Assembly (NCBI RefSeq): GCF_002217205.1
Contig: NZ_MUGT01000014.1
Location: 1 to 55,464, forward strand
Reading direction: 5' to 3'
DNA: 55,464 nucleotides
Source: Flavobacterium branchiophilum NBRC 15030 = ATCC 35035
GTDB taxonomy: Bacteria > Bacteroidota > Bacteroidia > Flavobacteriales > Flavobacteriaceae
Shown: positions 24,482 through 34,519 of the stretch, piece by piece
Numbering within the stretch: position 1 is the first letter of the stretch
How the letters are laid out: the number at the start of each line of letters is the position of its first letter
Translations under genes and position numbers: made by a program
Notes under the pieces: generated by a model
What the model was told of the DNA's origin: nothing
Seen by the model: only the letters and a program-made list of their open reading frames with translations
Database searches by the model: none

Positions 24482-25795
24482 CTATTTTTGAAAATAAGTT
24501 TCCAATTCGTACGGATTTGCTATTTTTGATATAATTTTAAGGTTTTTATCCATCAAAATATAGGTTGGTGTGGCGTTTAAGTAATAGTCTTTTGCGGCTT
24601 GGCTATCCCAACCTTTTCCGTCACAAAAGGTAATAAAAGGAGCTCCTTTATAATAGGCTTCAAAAGCTTTGACATCAGTATCAATCGATATATATATAAA
24701 TTCAATATCTATTTGTTTTTGCAATCTGCCATAAATACCTATCAATGAAGGATAATTTGATTGACAATTAGGGCACCAACTCGCCCCAAATATTACAAAT
24801 TTGTAGGTGTTTGATAGGTTTAATAAATTTTTATTTTCAGATAAAATGATGTTTGGAGCAGTATTTCCAATAGCTAATTTTTGATATTGTTCAAAGATAC
24901 TTTGGGTTTTGACGTCTAAATTACAATTTGTTTCATTTAACATAGCTAATGCTATTTGCGAAGCAGGTGCTATGTATCCTTTTTTTTCTAACCAATTAAA
25001 ACAAAATGTAGCTATTTCTTGTTTGCGTAGTGGGTCTGTTTTTAAGTCATCCAACCAAACTTGGTTAGCTATTATTAATTGAACACTAAGTGATGTGCTA
25101 GGAAATACTTTTTCTAACATTTGATAATAATTAACAAGCCATTCTTTAATTAGTCCAGAATGCCATATTTTATTGTCGTTAAAATGGGTCTGTTTATAGC
25201 ACGCAGCCAATTCAGAGTTAATATATTCGGTTTCCGTTTTAATATTTTCAATAGCTGCAATACATTTTCTAAATTTTATATAACTACTTACATAAAGTTG
25301 TGGGTTTATTTTCTTATAAAAATCGGTTATTTTTGTATTCTGAAATGCAAGTTCGTCCTTTAACCATTTTTTTTGTGCTTCCGTATCTTTATATAACGGT
25401 AATAAATAGGAAAGTGCGGGTATTTTTTTTTGAATATCTTGATTTAGAGCAATCGCTTTTTCAAAAAATTCATTTTCTGTTGAATTTTTAAATTCAAGTG
25501 TTTTAAAATCGGTAAGGTCATCCCAGTTTATTTCAATATCTTCACCAGCTAATAAAACGATGATATTGGAAGCTCCTTTTGATTTTAAAATGCTCGAACC
25601 AATATAGTCTTTCGGATATTTCAAAATAAAATTTCCATCCAAATCGGTATTGGTTTTAGCTAGTTCATATTCTTTTAATCCGTCAAATCCCCAAAGGCTT
25701 ATGTCATTAGATAGTACTTTTGAAAAACGACCTTTGATACTTTGAGCTTTTAGATGAGCCGTACACAATAATAAAAAACAGATAAAAATTCTCAT
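24482..25795 (-). CDS. TlpA-like thioredoxin family protein
   Basis: A 437-aa secreted or periplasmic thiol-disulphide protein. A signal peptide (residues 1-17, ending LKAQ) is followed by a beta-rich DUF4369-like N-terminal domain (about 18-110), a helical middle, and a C-terminal TlpA/AhpC-type thioredoxin domain. The redox motif is CPNC at 341-344 in GASWCPNCQSNYPS, with the cis-Pro in NATPTYILM. Similar proteins are abundant in Bacteroidota and reduce or isomerise envelope disulphides. The partner is unknown. It is monocistronic, with a promoter element at 25822-25829. Confidence 0.87.
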   Translation of the reverse strand: MRIFICFLLLCTAHLKAQSIKGRFSKVLSNDISLWGFDGLKEYELAKTNTDLDGNFILKYPKDYIGSSILKSKGASNIIVLLAGEDIEINWDDLTDFKTLEFKNSTENEFFEKAIALNQDIQKKIPALSYLLPLYKDTEAQKKWLKDELAFQNTKITDFYKKINPQLYVSSYIKFRKCIAAIENIKTETEYINSELAACYKQTHFNDNKIWHSGLIKEWLVNYYQMLEKVFPSTSLSVQLIIANQVWLDDLKTDPLRKQEIATFCFNWLEKKGYIAPASQIALAMLNETNCNLDVKTQSIFEQYQKLAIGNTAPNIILSENKNLLNLSNTYKFVIFGASWCPNCQSNYPSLIGIYGRLQKQIDIEFIYISIDTDVKAFEAYYKGAPFITFCDGKGWDSQAAKDYYLNATPTYILMDKNLKIISKIANPYELETYFQK

Positions 25796-25821
25796 CTTTA
25801 ATTTTGTTTTAGAATAGACGC

Positions 25822-25829
25822 CAAATTTA
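25822..25829 (-). promoter_or_regulatory. -7 element for the TlpA-like gene
   Basis: TAAATTTG on the minus strand, 26 nt before the ATG. A TTTG at 25854-25857 is a possible -33 element, but its 24-nt spacing is longer than usual. Confidence 0.4.
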
Positions 25830-25869
25830 CATAAAACTTTCTGTTTTTGAGCACAAATAGCCTATATAA

Positions 25870-25907
25870 AATAAGGCTCCATTAAAAAAAATTAATAGAG
25901 CCTTATT
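25870..25907. terminator. Terminator of the FISUMP operon
   Basis: AATAAGGCTCCATTAA (25870-25885) pairs with TTAATAGAGCCTTATT (25892-25907) with one mismatch. A-runs on one side and T-runs on the other suit termination of the genes reading leftward from 28468. Confidence 0.8.
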
Positions 25908-25933
25908 ATAAAAAAAATGATATTAATATAGCA

Positions 25934-28468
25934 CTACCATTGCTTTGTTGCAGTACTTAGTGTTTGAGCATAAAGCGTAAACGGAGTTGGATATGCAGAG
26001 GCAAATGAATTAGCATTAGAATTTGAAGAATAACTTGTACCTGTTCCAATAGGATAAGTTTGTACTTGTCCTAATTGTGCTATATATATTGCAAAAAAGG
26101 AGTCTGATCCAGCTGCAGTTGTAGCAGTTGGTCTTTTGAATACAAAATAATAATTGGTACTTGCATTTGCAGAACCTGTAGAAGGGGTTGTCCCTCCATA
26201 ATTAGTATATCCAGAAATATGTGTTGTACTTGTTTTTAATTGCATTCCCGCCATAGAGGTTACTGAAGTACCCCATGTTCTCACCTGAAATGCCATGATG
26301 TAGTTACTAGCAGGTATTTTAGTATTACTATTACTATTTGTTGACAATGTAGTACCGCCCGCAAAACTTTGTGGATTTGCTGAGTTTGTAGCTATAGTAG
26401 CATCTGATAATCCACTTTTTCCAGCTCCTAAAATCAAAGCAATTTTATCATATTCAGTTTTGGTTATGGCTACCGCATTATTAATAGCAGCAGCATCATA
26501 ATTGGTACAACTTGCACAACCAGCTTGTGCTAAAGCTCCTCTAATGGCATCAAAAATGGGAATGGTACAACCGCCTGCAAAAGCATCTACAGTGATATCG
26601 AAAACCGAGTTGCTTGTACCTGTGAATGTTCCCGTAAAACTATAAGTCATATTGCCTGATGTAGCATAAGTACCTGAATTTCTAGTAAATGTGATTCCAT
26701 TTGCAGTAATAGTTTCGGCTGGGTAGTTTTGTCCTGTATTACCCGCAGTGTATGGAATTGCAATGGTTCCTGTGTAGGAGTTGCCATTTGTTAGTACCCA
26801 GTCGTTTGTAGAAACAATAGTGCTTCCACAACTGAAAGTAGCCGCTGGATCTACAGTACGTGTAAACGTACAAGACTGCCCACCAATGGTTAATGGAAAA
26901 CTGGCTGTTCCAGGGCCACTTGGTGTTCCAGTGATACTAAATACTAAGTTTCCTGAGGTACCAATTAGTCCAGGTACAAGTGTTGCAGTAAGCCCTGTTA
27001 CTCCAGTTGAATTGACCGTTACTTGATTGAATTTTCCGCTATTTCCACCAGAATATGGTACAGAGGTAGTTAAATTGCTAAGAGCCAATCCCATTTTTAG
27101 AGTTCCTGTGTGTGTAGCTCCAGCACAATTTAATGTAGTAAGCGTAGCTGCTGGAGTGTTGTCTTTTATACATCTAATGGGATATCCATCTCCTTTAAGT
27201 CCGCTACTAGTTTGTGTACCCGCATTATAAATTCTCATTCGCATAGCTCTAAATACTTCTGCTGCGTTGGTATTACTCCAATAAAAAGTTTCTTGTCCTT
27301 CAAAATCTACTTGACCTGTTGATGAAGCCCGAAATCCTGGTATGGTAATTTTTAAGGTAGCAGCGGCAGCGGTTGTGTGGTTATTAATGTTTGCCGCTGT
27401 GATATAGTTAGACCACTCCGTTAACGAAGGTACTCTAAATCCATAAGGGCATGGATTATTAGTACTAGTTTCGCTTTCCCAGAGTGTAGTTGAAGAGTTC
27501 ACCCTCCAGTCGTCTTTTTTAATAAAAAGTGCATCTGTTGGTGCATCATTTTGTGTTAAAGTTTCCCCATTTACTTGTGCTGCTACGGTAGCAGTAGTAT
27601 AAGTTATTAAATCATGTCCATCGCTTGGTCTTCCCCATTGGAACATATTTCCATAAGCATTTGTATCTGTTTTAGAAGTAGCTTGTCCATTTGGATTAAA
27701 ACTTGCACTATTTACATTGGTATAATTGGCTCCCAAATTGTTATTCAACCAAATATTACCATCTTCAGCTTCTATTGGCAAATACAAAAATTGGTGTCTG
27801 TTTTCGGTTCCTGCACCTCCATTGTCGGCCAAACCAAATTTCTTATCTGGAATACCTGAAATTGCACGAATACTAAAATAGGAGTTACTACCAAAACTGT
27901 TGTATGGATAACTAAATGTACCTAATAAAACACCTAATACATCGTCTCCAATACCTCCATTTATATCCAATTTCTTGACGTTAAGTGTACCGCCCACAGC
28001 TTTTATGGTTGCAGTAATGCTTGTAGTACTAGCAGTATATGATTGTGATGCCCAAGACAAATTTAAATCTCTACTTATACCATCTTCTGTTAAACTAGCA
28101 TCAATTGTAATATTTGTACTATAAGCAGGTAATGTACCAGATCCAGTAGCTGAAATAGGTATTTTATAAGTAAATCCAGAAGTTGTAATAACTCCTTGAA
28201 CATCAACTGCAACAGCTTCGTTGGTACCATCTGCTGCAACCGCAGTTGTTACAGCCGCAGAGGTAGGGCTTGTATATGGCAAATAATCTTGATCAAATGC
28301 CGATGCAATAAAATAGGAATAGTCTTGACCAAGAGTAAGAGTAGCAGGAATATTAATAACCGCTTTCTTTTTAAAAACGGGTATTGGGGTTCCTACTACT
28401 TGTCCTATTACTACAACCGTTTGAAGGAGTAGCAATAAAACTGTAAATATCGATTTGAGATTTTTCAT
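25934..28468 (-). CDS. Large secreted FISUMP-domain protein
   Basis: An 844-aa exported protein. The ATG at 28468 gives a clean signal peptide (MKNLKSIFTVLLLLLQTVVV, then IGQ). The longer in-frame start at 28522 would add 18 residues before it and overlap the upstream gene. A beta-rich N-terminal region is followed by a FISUMP-type domain (about 226-435) containing NPCPYGFRVPSLTEW and GDGYPIRCIKD. Two Cys-containing repeats of about 95 residues follow (about 440-640, with VPYSGGNSGKF and IPYTAGNTGQNY). The C-terminal region is Ser/Thr/Asn-rich. No T9SS C-terminal sorting domain is recognisable. Probably surface-exposed; function unknown. Confidence 0.8.
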   Translation of the reverse strand: MKNLKSIFTVLLLLLQTVVVIGQVVGTPIPVFKKKAVINIPATLTLGQDYSYFIASAFDQDYLPYTSPTSAAVTTAVAADGTNEAVAVDVQGVITTSGFTYKIPISATGSGTLPAYSTNITIDASLTEDGISRDLNLSWASQSYTASTTSITATIKAVGGTLNVKKLDINGGIGDDVLGVLLGTFSYPYNSFGSNSYFSIRAISGIPDKKFGLADNGGAGTENRHQFLYLPIEAEDGNIWLNNNLGANYTNVNSASFNPNGQATSKTDTNAYGNMFQWGRPSDGHDLITYTTATVAAQVNGETLTQNDAPTDALFIKKDDWRVNSSTTLWESETSTNNPCPYGFRVPSLTEWSNYITAANINNHTTAAAATLKITIPGFRASSTGQVDFEGQETFYWSNTNAAEVFRAMRMRIYNAGTQTSSGLKGDGYPIRCIKDNTPAATLTTLNCAGATHTGTLKMGLALSNLTTSVPYSGGNSGKFNQVTVNSTGVTGLTATLVPGLIGTSGNLVFSITGTPSGPGTASFPLTIGGQSCTFTRTVDPAATFSCGSTIVSTNDWVLTNGNSYTGTIAIPYTAGNTGQNYPAETITANGITFTRNSGTYATSGNMTYSFTGTFTGTSNSVFDITVDAFAGGCTIPIFDAIRGALAQAGCASCTNYDAAAINNAVAITKTEYDKIALILGAGKSGLSDATIATNSANPQSFAGGTTLSTNSNSNTKIPASNYIMAFQVRTWGTSVTSMAGMQLKTSTTHISGYTNYGGTTPSTGSANASTNYYFVFKRPTATTAAGSDSFFAIYIAQLGQVQTYPIGTGTSYSSNSNANSFASAYPTPFTLYAQTLSTATKQW

Positions 28469-28490
28469 CTGTTTATGATTAATTTTATGA

Positions 28491-30056
28491 TTACAATCCA
28501 GACACCCAAGATACATATACATCTGTTCCTACTACTAAAAAGTTGTATAACGTGTGTTTTCCAGATGTTGTTGCACCGTTGTCAGATGGCAAGTGAACCG
28601 TCAATGTAGTGCCCGCAATATTTGTTGCTGAAAATGTTGATGTACCAGATGTAGTTCCTTTAACTGCTAAAGTATATGAACCACCATCTTTTAAATTTTG
28701 TAAGGTAAAAGCTCCCGCACTTGCTGTAGTTCCAGCTAGGTTACTTAATGCAAAATTGATTGTAGTTCCTGTTGCAGCAATTGATGATGTATTGGTTGCA
28801 GCACCATTCACTTCTAATTTTGTTTTAGGATCAGTAGTTCCTATACCTGTATTACCTGTTACCAAATCAGAATAAATAATCGTAGAATCATCTGAGTAGT
28901 TTCTTAAAGCAAATGCACCCGACCCTGCCGCTAATTTTGCCCACGAACCAGTAGCATTACCAATGGCAATATGACCAAAATTAGTTAAAGTTTGGCTACT
29001 TGTAAATCGTGCTACCTCTTTTACAGCAGATTGCACATCCAATTTTGCATTAGGTGTTGCAGTAGTAGCATTGGTTTGAAGCAATCCAATCCCTACATTC
29101 CCACTAGGTGCAATTCTCATTACTTCCGCCAATCCAGAAGTTCCACTTGTCGATGCTTTGAAAAGAATTCCTAAATTGTTTGTAGCACCTGAAGGAATTA
29201 ATCCAACATAATCATTATTTCCGCCATTAACTGCATAAAAATTTTCAATAACTGTACCATATTGTGTTTCTAATAATACTCCATATTTTCCTCTAATGGT
29301 ACCATTCACGTCCAACATTTGAGCTGGAGTTGTAGTGCCAATACCAACTCTTCCAGACACTGCTTTCACAGTTAGTCTTGCCACTTGAGTATTGTCATTA
29401 GAGGCAGTACCTGATGTCAATTGCAAATCCATTAGTCCTGTATTGGCAGATCCTGAAGGCAATACACTTCGAATACCTGTAAACCAATCTTTTGAATGCC
29501 CTAATTTAATTTGAGCTGCCACAACATCTGATGCAGGCGGAACCGTAACATTTGAAAATAAACCAAAATCCGCTGCATTGGCACTTGTTATAACAGTTAA
29601 TGCTTCACTAGGATCTACTGTTCCAATACCAACTTTTCCTGCCGAAGGATTCAATGCTAAAGGCAATCCAGTTGCTCCAGTTTTATTTTGAGACTGTATA
29701 TAGGCTCCATAAGGCGAATTGCCTAAAACTCCAAAATCCAATGCGTGGTTTGAACTGCCATCTACTCTTAGTATAGCATTAGTAGCATCCACATTTTGTG
29801 CTGATGGCTGATTATTTGTGCCTCTTACAACTAGTTTATTCAATGGAGATGTTGTTCCAACACCTACATTTCCTGTAGATAAAACAACAAGATCATTGGC
29901 TTGTTGTGCAGTTGTAGGAGTTCCAGAGCTTGCATTATCTTTGCCTCCATCGACATTAAAAATGCCTTGCGGATTGGTTGTTCCAACTCCTACTTGTGCA
30001 TAAGTGCCTGCTGCTGTAAGCAGTAATAGTGATAATAGTAATTTTGGTTTTTTCAT
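28491..30056 (-). CDS. Secreted VGIGT-repeat surface protein
   Basis: A 521-aa exported protein with a signal peptide (1-20, ending GTYAQ). At least six copies of a VGIGTTxP-x-x-x-LxVxG motif occur along the chain (VGVGTTNP, VGVGTTSP, VGIGTVDP, VGIGTTTP, VGIGLLQT and TGIGTTDP). This is a pattern of phage-tail-fibre-like and surface proteins of Bacteroidota. The C-terminus (YNFLVVGTDVYVSWVSGL) is also typical of these proteins. It lies 22 nt upstream of the FISUMP gene, so the two are co-transcribed. A surface adhesin or structural role is inferred only. Confidence 0.8.
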   Translation of the reverse strand: MKKPKLLLSLLLLTAAGTYAQVGVGTTNPQGIFNVDGGKDNASSGTPTTAQQANDLVVLSTGNVGVGTTSPLNKLVVRGTNNQPSAQNVDATNAILRVDGSSNHALDFGVLGNSPYGAYIQSQNKTGATGLPLALNPSAGKVGIGTVDPSEALTVITSANAADFGLFSNVTVPPASDVVAAQIKLGHSKDWFTGIRSVLPSGSANTGLMDLQLTSGTASNDNTQVARLTVKAVSGRVGIGTTTPAQMLDVNGTIRGKYGVLLETQYGTVIENFYAVNGGNNDYVGLIPSGATNNLGILFKASTSGTSGLAEVMRIAPSGNVGIGLLQTNATTATPNAKLDVQSAVKEVARFTSSQTLTNFGHIAIGNATGSWAKLAAGSGAFALRNYSDDSTIIYSDLVTGNTGIGTTDPKTKLEVNGAATNTSSIAATGTTINFALSNLAGTTASAGAFTLQNLKDGGSYTLAVKGTTSGTSTFSATNIAGTTLTVHLPSDNGATTSGKHTLYNFLVVGTDVYVSWVSGL

Positions 30057-30285
30057 TTTAAAAAAAATTTAGCGATTATAAATTATGGTTTTTTGATAAA
30101 TAATTATCGTTGTTTATAAGGTGTCTATAAAATACACCTCGAATTAATTAATTTTATTATATGATATTTAATTTCGTATATTCACAACAAACTACCTACT
30201 TATTATATTTCAATAGTAGTTATAGTAGCTCCTTTTTAGTTATAAAAATATATGAATGTAGCGTCCTTTGTTAAAGTAAGTTCAT

Positions 30286-30900
30286 TTAGACTAAAGGAGG
30301 CATCAAATGTGGAAGAAGTGTATTATTTTTAAAAATAATGTTTTTAAATGAAATGGTAGTCTTTTGTGTAATGACTACAAAATGATTTGGTTCAAATAAC
30401 AATAACTTTTGTATTTGCCAATCCAAAACATTTTGACATGAGATGTCAAAGGGTTTACTAGATTTGAATTTAGCATTTTTAAAGTAAAGTGGTTTTTTTT
30501 CTGTGTACTTTGCTTTTTCGTAGGCTATGGCACTTTTTAGAATAGGATTGCCACAACGTTCTAAAGATTTTATTTGAATAGCTTTAGTATAAACAATTTC
30601 GTTTACAAAAGTTATTTGCCCCTCTATTTCAAGCTTGTTTTTATTTTCAACCTCCAAATGGGCAATTGTAGCATTGTTACTCTTTATGGTTTGTTTGGTT
30701 TGAGTTTCTAGCTTTAGTATGCCTTCACCTTCAATAGAAGCATCATGCAAATTAATATGAAGTTCTTTTACCGTTAATACACTTCCTTTTTGAATATAAA
30801 CCATTCCATTAATATACATAGTCGTACTATCTGCTACAGCTTGACTAAATGCAAGCGGAGCAAATAATAATAGTAGGTATAAATGCAATTTGAATTTCAT
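30286..30900 (-). CDS. Secreted beta-rich hypothetical protein
   Basis: A 204-aa exported protein; the ATG at 30900 begins the signal peptide (MKFKLHLYLLLLFAPLAFSQ). A nine-residue longer in-frame start at 30927 would cover the promoter element at 30925-30932 and is less likely. The first part of the mature chain is regular beta-strand (MYINGMVYIQKGSVLTVKEL, then IEGEGILKLET and LEVENKNKLEIEGQ), suggesting a small beta-helix. The C-terminal half carries two Cys. It precedes the VGIGT-repeat gene by 229 nt on the same strand and may belong to the same surface system. No known family recognised. Confidence 0.72.
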   Translation of the reverse strand: MKFKLHLYLLLLFAPLAFSQAVADSTTMYINGMVYIQKGSVLTVKELHINLHDASIEGEGILKLETQTKQTIKSNNATIAHLEVENKNKLEIEGQITFVNEIVYTKAIQIKSLERCGNPILKSAIAYEKAKYTEKKPLYFKNAKFKSSKPFDISCQNVLDWQIQKLLLFEPNHFVVITQKTTISFKNIIFKNNTLLPHLMPPLV

Positions 30901-31754
30901 TATAAAGTAAAATATTTGTGCATGCAAATATAAAAATTAAATTAAATTAAAAACCCTAAATTTGAATTTTTAAAACACTAACTTGCAATAGTATATTGAA
31001 TTACATTTATTTAATTTTTTTTAATGACTCTTTTTTTAACTCTCTTTCAAATAGCATATATTTTTGTTATTAGACCAAAGTTTTAAAATGTCGGATGAAT
31101 GGTTTGCCATTGTGGATTAATGCCGTTTTTTATTTTTTATTCAAATAGGTGTAATTAGACGTTTTTCAATATCATAAAGCACAATTATTTTAAGTATTCA
31201 TTAGTTTGATTTTGTGATTTTATTGGTCTTTTTGAATCATTATAAAAAAAGTTTTTCAAAAATACATCTCTCTCAAATGATTCCATTTCTTTTTTTAGTA
31301 TTTTGATTGTTGTCTCTATGTCGATGAATGTTATTTACATCAAAAACAGGTTTTAAGTTCCACTATTTTACTGATGATTATGTCCGTTTGGACGCAGTTA
31401 CTGTTCTATAAAATAAGGTTAAAATGATTTTAAATTTTTTTGCATCGCAATCAAATGGTTATATTGCTTTATCAAATTATACATTTCAATTGCACTTCGG
31501 TTCATTTATTTTTTTTGATGCAATCTGTTTGTACATAGCTTTTATTCATCAACCGTTTCCAACAAAAAAACCTTTTTTAAGATTGAACTACTGTTTTTAA
31601 ATATATTAACAAACTGTTTTTCAGATAGTTGGTTAAATTTATTAATGTTATTAAAATTTAATCTATATAAAATTTGCACAATCAAAATGTTGGTTTTATA
31701 TTTGTAACGTTATTTTTAATTATTCTAAATAAACGTATTTGGTAAATATATATC
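30901..31754. other. Long AT-rich non-coding region upstream of the TonB receptor
   Basis: A gap of about 850 nt without a credible reading frame. At the left end is a -7 element for the 204-aa gene (30925-30932, TATATTTG on the minus strand). At the right end is the TonB-receptor promoter (31673-31704). A short GTCCGTTTGGAC palindrome lies near 31382-31393. The rest is AT-rich, and I see no tRNA or strong terminator in it. The gap is long enough to hold regulatory sites or a small RNA, but nothing specific can be claimed. Confidence 0.5.
31673..31704 (+). promoter_or_regulatory. Consensus promoter of the TonB receptor gene
   Basis: A -33 TTTG at 31673-31676 and a -7 TATATTTG at 31697-31704, separated by 20 nt, are an excellent match to the Bacteroidota promoter. 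The ATG lies 50 nt downstream. No Fur box is clear by eye. Confidence 0.75.
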
Positions 31755-34160
31755 ATGAAAAAGACAATCAACTTCCTAATCATCGCATTAATCTCTTGTT
31801 TTATAAGCTATGCCCAAGAAACGGGATCTATTGAAGGCAAAATTATTTCAAAGGACGGCTACCCGCTTTCGGATATTTCTATTAAGCTAGGCAAAAAAAC
31901 ATCGGTGTCCAAAACAGATGAAAATGGGTTATTCTTTTTTAAAAATTTCCCGGTTGGTTTGCACACTATAACCATTGAAGCAGAAGGTTTGAAAAAACAA
32001 ACTCAAGATATTAAAGTAATTGCCAACGAAACTACCAAAGTTACTTTTACTCTGGAGGAACAAATGGAAACACTAAGAGAAATTGTAATCGTAATTAAAG
32101 AGAGTCCCAACAAACGAAAAGTAAGTGCCGTTCGGTCTGGATTGAAACCTATGGACATCCCGCAAAGTATGCAAACTATTGATAATGAAATCATTACACA
32201 ACAACAAGCCATTCGATTAAGCGAAGTTATTAAAAATGCCAATGGTGTGTATGTAGGTTCGGCTCGTGGTGGTGCTCAAGAATCGTTTTGGTCTCGTGGC
32301 TATGATATGTCGGCCAATAATATGTTTAAAAACGGATTTCGTTACAACTCTGGATCTATTCCAGAGGTTTCTTCTTTAGATAAAGTAGAATTTCTCAAAG
32401 GCGGTTCGGCTTTATTGTATGGCAATGTGGCTCCTGGTGGCATTTTGAATCTAGTAACCAAAACTCCATCTTTCAAAAAAGGAGGCGAAATTGCCATGCA
32501 AGCAGGTAGTTTTGCGTTTTACAAACCATCTATCGATTTTTATGGTCCATTGAACAAATCAATTGCATATCGATTGAACGCTTCTTACGAAAATGCTGAA
32601 AGTTTTAGAGAGGTCGTAAAGAGAGAGCGTTATTACATCAACCCATCTTTTTTATTGAATATAAGTTCAAAAACACAGCTTACCCTTCAAGGTGATTTTA
32701 TGAATGATGATTGGACGCCCGATTTTGGTACGATACTTATTGGCAAACAAATTTTTGATGTGCCTAGAGGTAATTATTATGGTGCTTTGTGGTCCAACGG
32801 AAATACAAAAACCGCTAGTGCCTCTGCCCTATTGAACCATTCGTTTTCCAAAAATTGGAAGCTTAATTTCAATTCGTCTTACCAAAATTATGACCGTGAA
32901 TGGAAAGGCACCGAACGTATTCAAATTACCAATCCAAACGGTACTTGGAGCCGCCCTTTGGGTCAATACAAAAACCTAGAAGAAATTTTGGGCAATCAAG
33001 TTAGCTTGCAAGGTTGTTTTAAAACAGGTAAAATTAAACACCAAACTTTTTCGGGCATGGATTATGAAAATTCAGTAGCTACCGCACATACTTTTGTGTT
33101 TTCGCCTGCCAATTATGATACGATAAACGTCTTTACATTTGACCCAAACAATCAAACCATTACCGAGCCAAACGCTGTCAATACTCAAAAAGTAATCACA
33201 ACAACCAATCGTTTCGGAATCTATGCTCAGGATTTGATTTCGTTTACCCAAAAATTCAAAATGCTGGCTGGAATCCGTTGGTCGTGGCAAGAAGCCCAAG
33301 CTGCAACGCACAACTTCCTTGCAAATCCTGTAACCATTTCTAAAAGAATCAAATTAAAAGACAAAGCCTTTTCGCCCAAAATTGGTTTCATTTACCAACC
33401 TGATAAAAACGCTGCTATTTTTGCAAGTTATTCCAATTCATTTACCCCAAATACCGGAACTACAGCCGACTTAAAACCGATCGAAGCTTCGATAATTGAC
33501 CAATATGAAGTGGGTGTAAAAAAAGATTTTTGGAACGGCATTTTGAGCACCAACATTACCGTTTACCAAATCACCAACAGCAATTTGGCACAAACAGCCG
33601 AGTTCAAAGCCGATGGCGTTACTCCAAATACCGACACCAATATCAAGGTTTTGAATGGCGAAACCACAAGCAAAGGCATCGAAATTGACATCACCGCAAA
33701 ACCTATAGAAGGTTTAAATATCACCGCAGGATACAGCTACAACGACAGCCGTTTCAGCAAAACCAACATTGTAAATGGCGGATTTATAGAAGGCGACAGA
33801 TTGACTCGAACGCCAGCAAATACAGCCAATTTGAGCTTTTTTTACAACATTCCGTCGGGCAAGTTCAAAGGCATTTCTATGGGTGCCATTGCCAACTACA
33901 TTGGCAACCGTCTTGGTGGTTGGAACGATCAATATGTTGTCAATCCAACCACTGGAGCCGTAACCATCAACGACAGAGATATTCCGTTGCAAGGCTACAC
34001 AACTATCGATATATCAGCAGGTTACACCTGCAAAAAATGGAGTGTTTTGTGCAAACTTTCCAACATTACCAACGAATTAAACTATACCGTTCACGAAAAT
34101 TACAGCGTCAATCCTATTGCACCTCGCCAAATTATGACGAGTTTAAAATATAAATTTTAG
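31755..34160 (+). CDS. TonB-dependent siderophore receptor
   Basis: An 801-aa outer-membrane receptor. Order of parts: signal peptide (1-20, ending SYAQ), a carboxypeptidase-regulatory-like domain (about 24-105, GSIEGKIISKDGYPLSD), the plug (about 115-240, with DIPQSMQTID, SRGYD, EFLKGGSALLYG and PGGILNLVTK), then the 22-strand barrel ending in LKYKF. The plug is of the FhuA/FhuE ferric-siderophore type rather than the SusC type. It is followed by a PepSY membrane protein, a common companion in ferric-siderophore reduction. The ligand is unknown. Confidence 0.92.
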   Translation: MKKTINFLIIALISCFISYAQETGSIEGKIISKDGYPLSDISIKLGKKTSVSKTDENGLFFFKNFPVGLHTITIEAEGLKKQTQDIKVIANETTKVTFTLEEQMETLREIVIVIKESPNKRKVSAVRSGLKPMDIPQSMQTIDNEIITQQQAIRLSEVIKNANGVYVGSARGGAQESFWSRGYDMSANNMFKNGFRYNSGSIPEVSSLDKVEFLKGGSALLYGNVAPGGILNLVTKTPSFKKGGEIAMQAGSFAFYKPSIDFYGPLNKSIAYRLNASYENAESFREVVKRERYYINPSFLLNISSKTQLTLQGDFMNDDWTPDFGTILIGKQIFDVPRGNYYGALWSNGNTKTASASALLNHSFSKNWKLNFNSSYQNYDREWKGTERIQITNPNGTWSRPLGQYKNLEEILGNQVSLQGCFKTGKIKHQTFSGMDYENSVATAHTFVFSPANYDTINVFTFDPNNQTITEPNAVNTQKVITTTNRFGIYAQDLISFTQKFKMLAGIRWSWQEAQAATHNFLANPVTISKRIKLKDKAFSPKIGFIYQPDKNAAIFASYSNSFTPNTGTTADLKPIEASIIDQYEVGVKKDFWNGILSTNITVYQITNSNLAQTAEFKADGVTPNTDTNIKVLNGETTSKGIEIDITAKPIEGLNITAGYSYNDSRFSKTNIVNGGFIEGDRLTRTPANTANLSFFYNIPSGKFKGISMGAIANYIGNRLGGWNDQYVVNPTTGAVTINDRDIPLQGYTTIDISAGYTCKKWSVLCKLSNITNELNYTVHENYSVNPIAPRQIMTSLKYKF

Positions 34161-34189
34161 AAGCAGACAATTTCGTTTCAACAGAAAAT

Positions 34190-34272
34190 CTGTCCCGCTT
34201 TCGCCTTTATCTTTTTGTTTTTAAAAAAAAAAAAAACAAAAAGGATATCGGCTCTATCGGGGCTAGACATGA
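34190..34272 (-). repeat. Dispersed repeat, divergent copy 3, with terminator hairpin
   Basis: On the minus strand it reads GCCCCGATAGAGCCGATATC, then CTTTTTGTTTTT, an A/T hairpin (arms 34211-34222 and 34232-34243), and GATAAAGGCGAAAGCGGG. The layout (head, hairpin, tail) matches the copies at 9426 and 55351, but the head is divergent. It lies 30 nt past the TonB-receptor stop codon in antisense orientation, and the hairpin probably ends that transcript. The remaining 34273-34519 is AT-rich and shows no other feature. Confidence 0.6.
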
Positions 34273-34519
34273 CGAATAGATTTCAAAAGACATTTTCTAA
34301 ACAAAAATTTCAAAAAAAAGGTTTTACGACGTAATGTATTGGTTTCTTACAAATGTTTAATATTATAAAAAAACTATTCAAAAATGTAAACCATTAAGAA
34401 ATTAAGGTAATTAAGACTTCATGAAACTTAATATCTTAATGGTTCGATAAAAATTTAATAAATTTTATTTAAACCATTGACATAAAATACCATCTATATA
34501 TAAACTAAAAAATAAAACT

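Noticed and set aside
26781..28432. Plus-strand frames opposite the FISUMP gene
   Set aside because: They are shadows of a low-complexity Thr/Ser/Gly-rich coding sequence.
31382..31393. Short palindrome GTCCGTTTGGAC as an operator
   Set aside because: It is a single short palindrome far from the promoter, with no second copy in the window, so no function can be supported.
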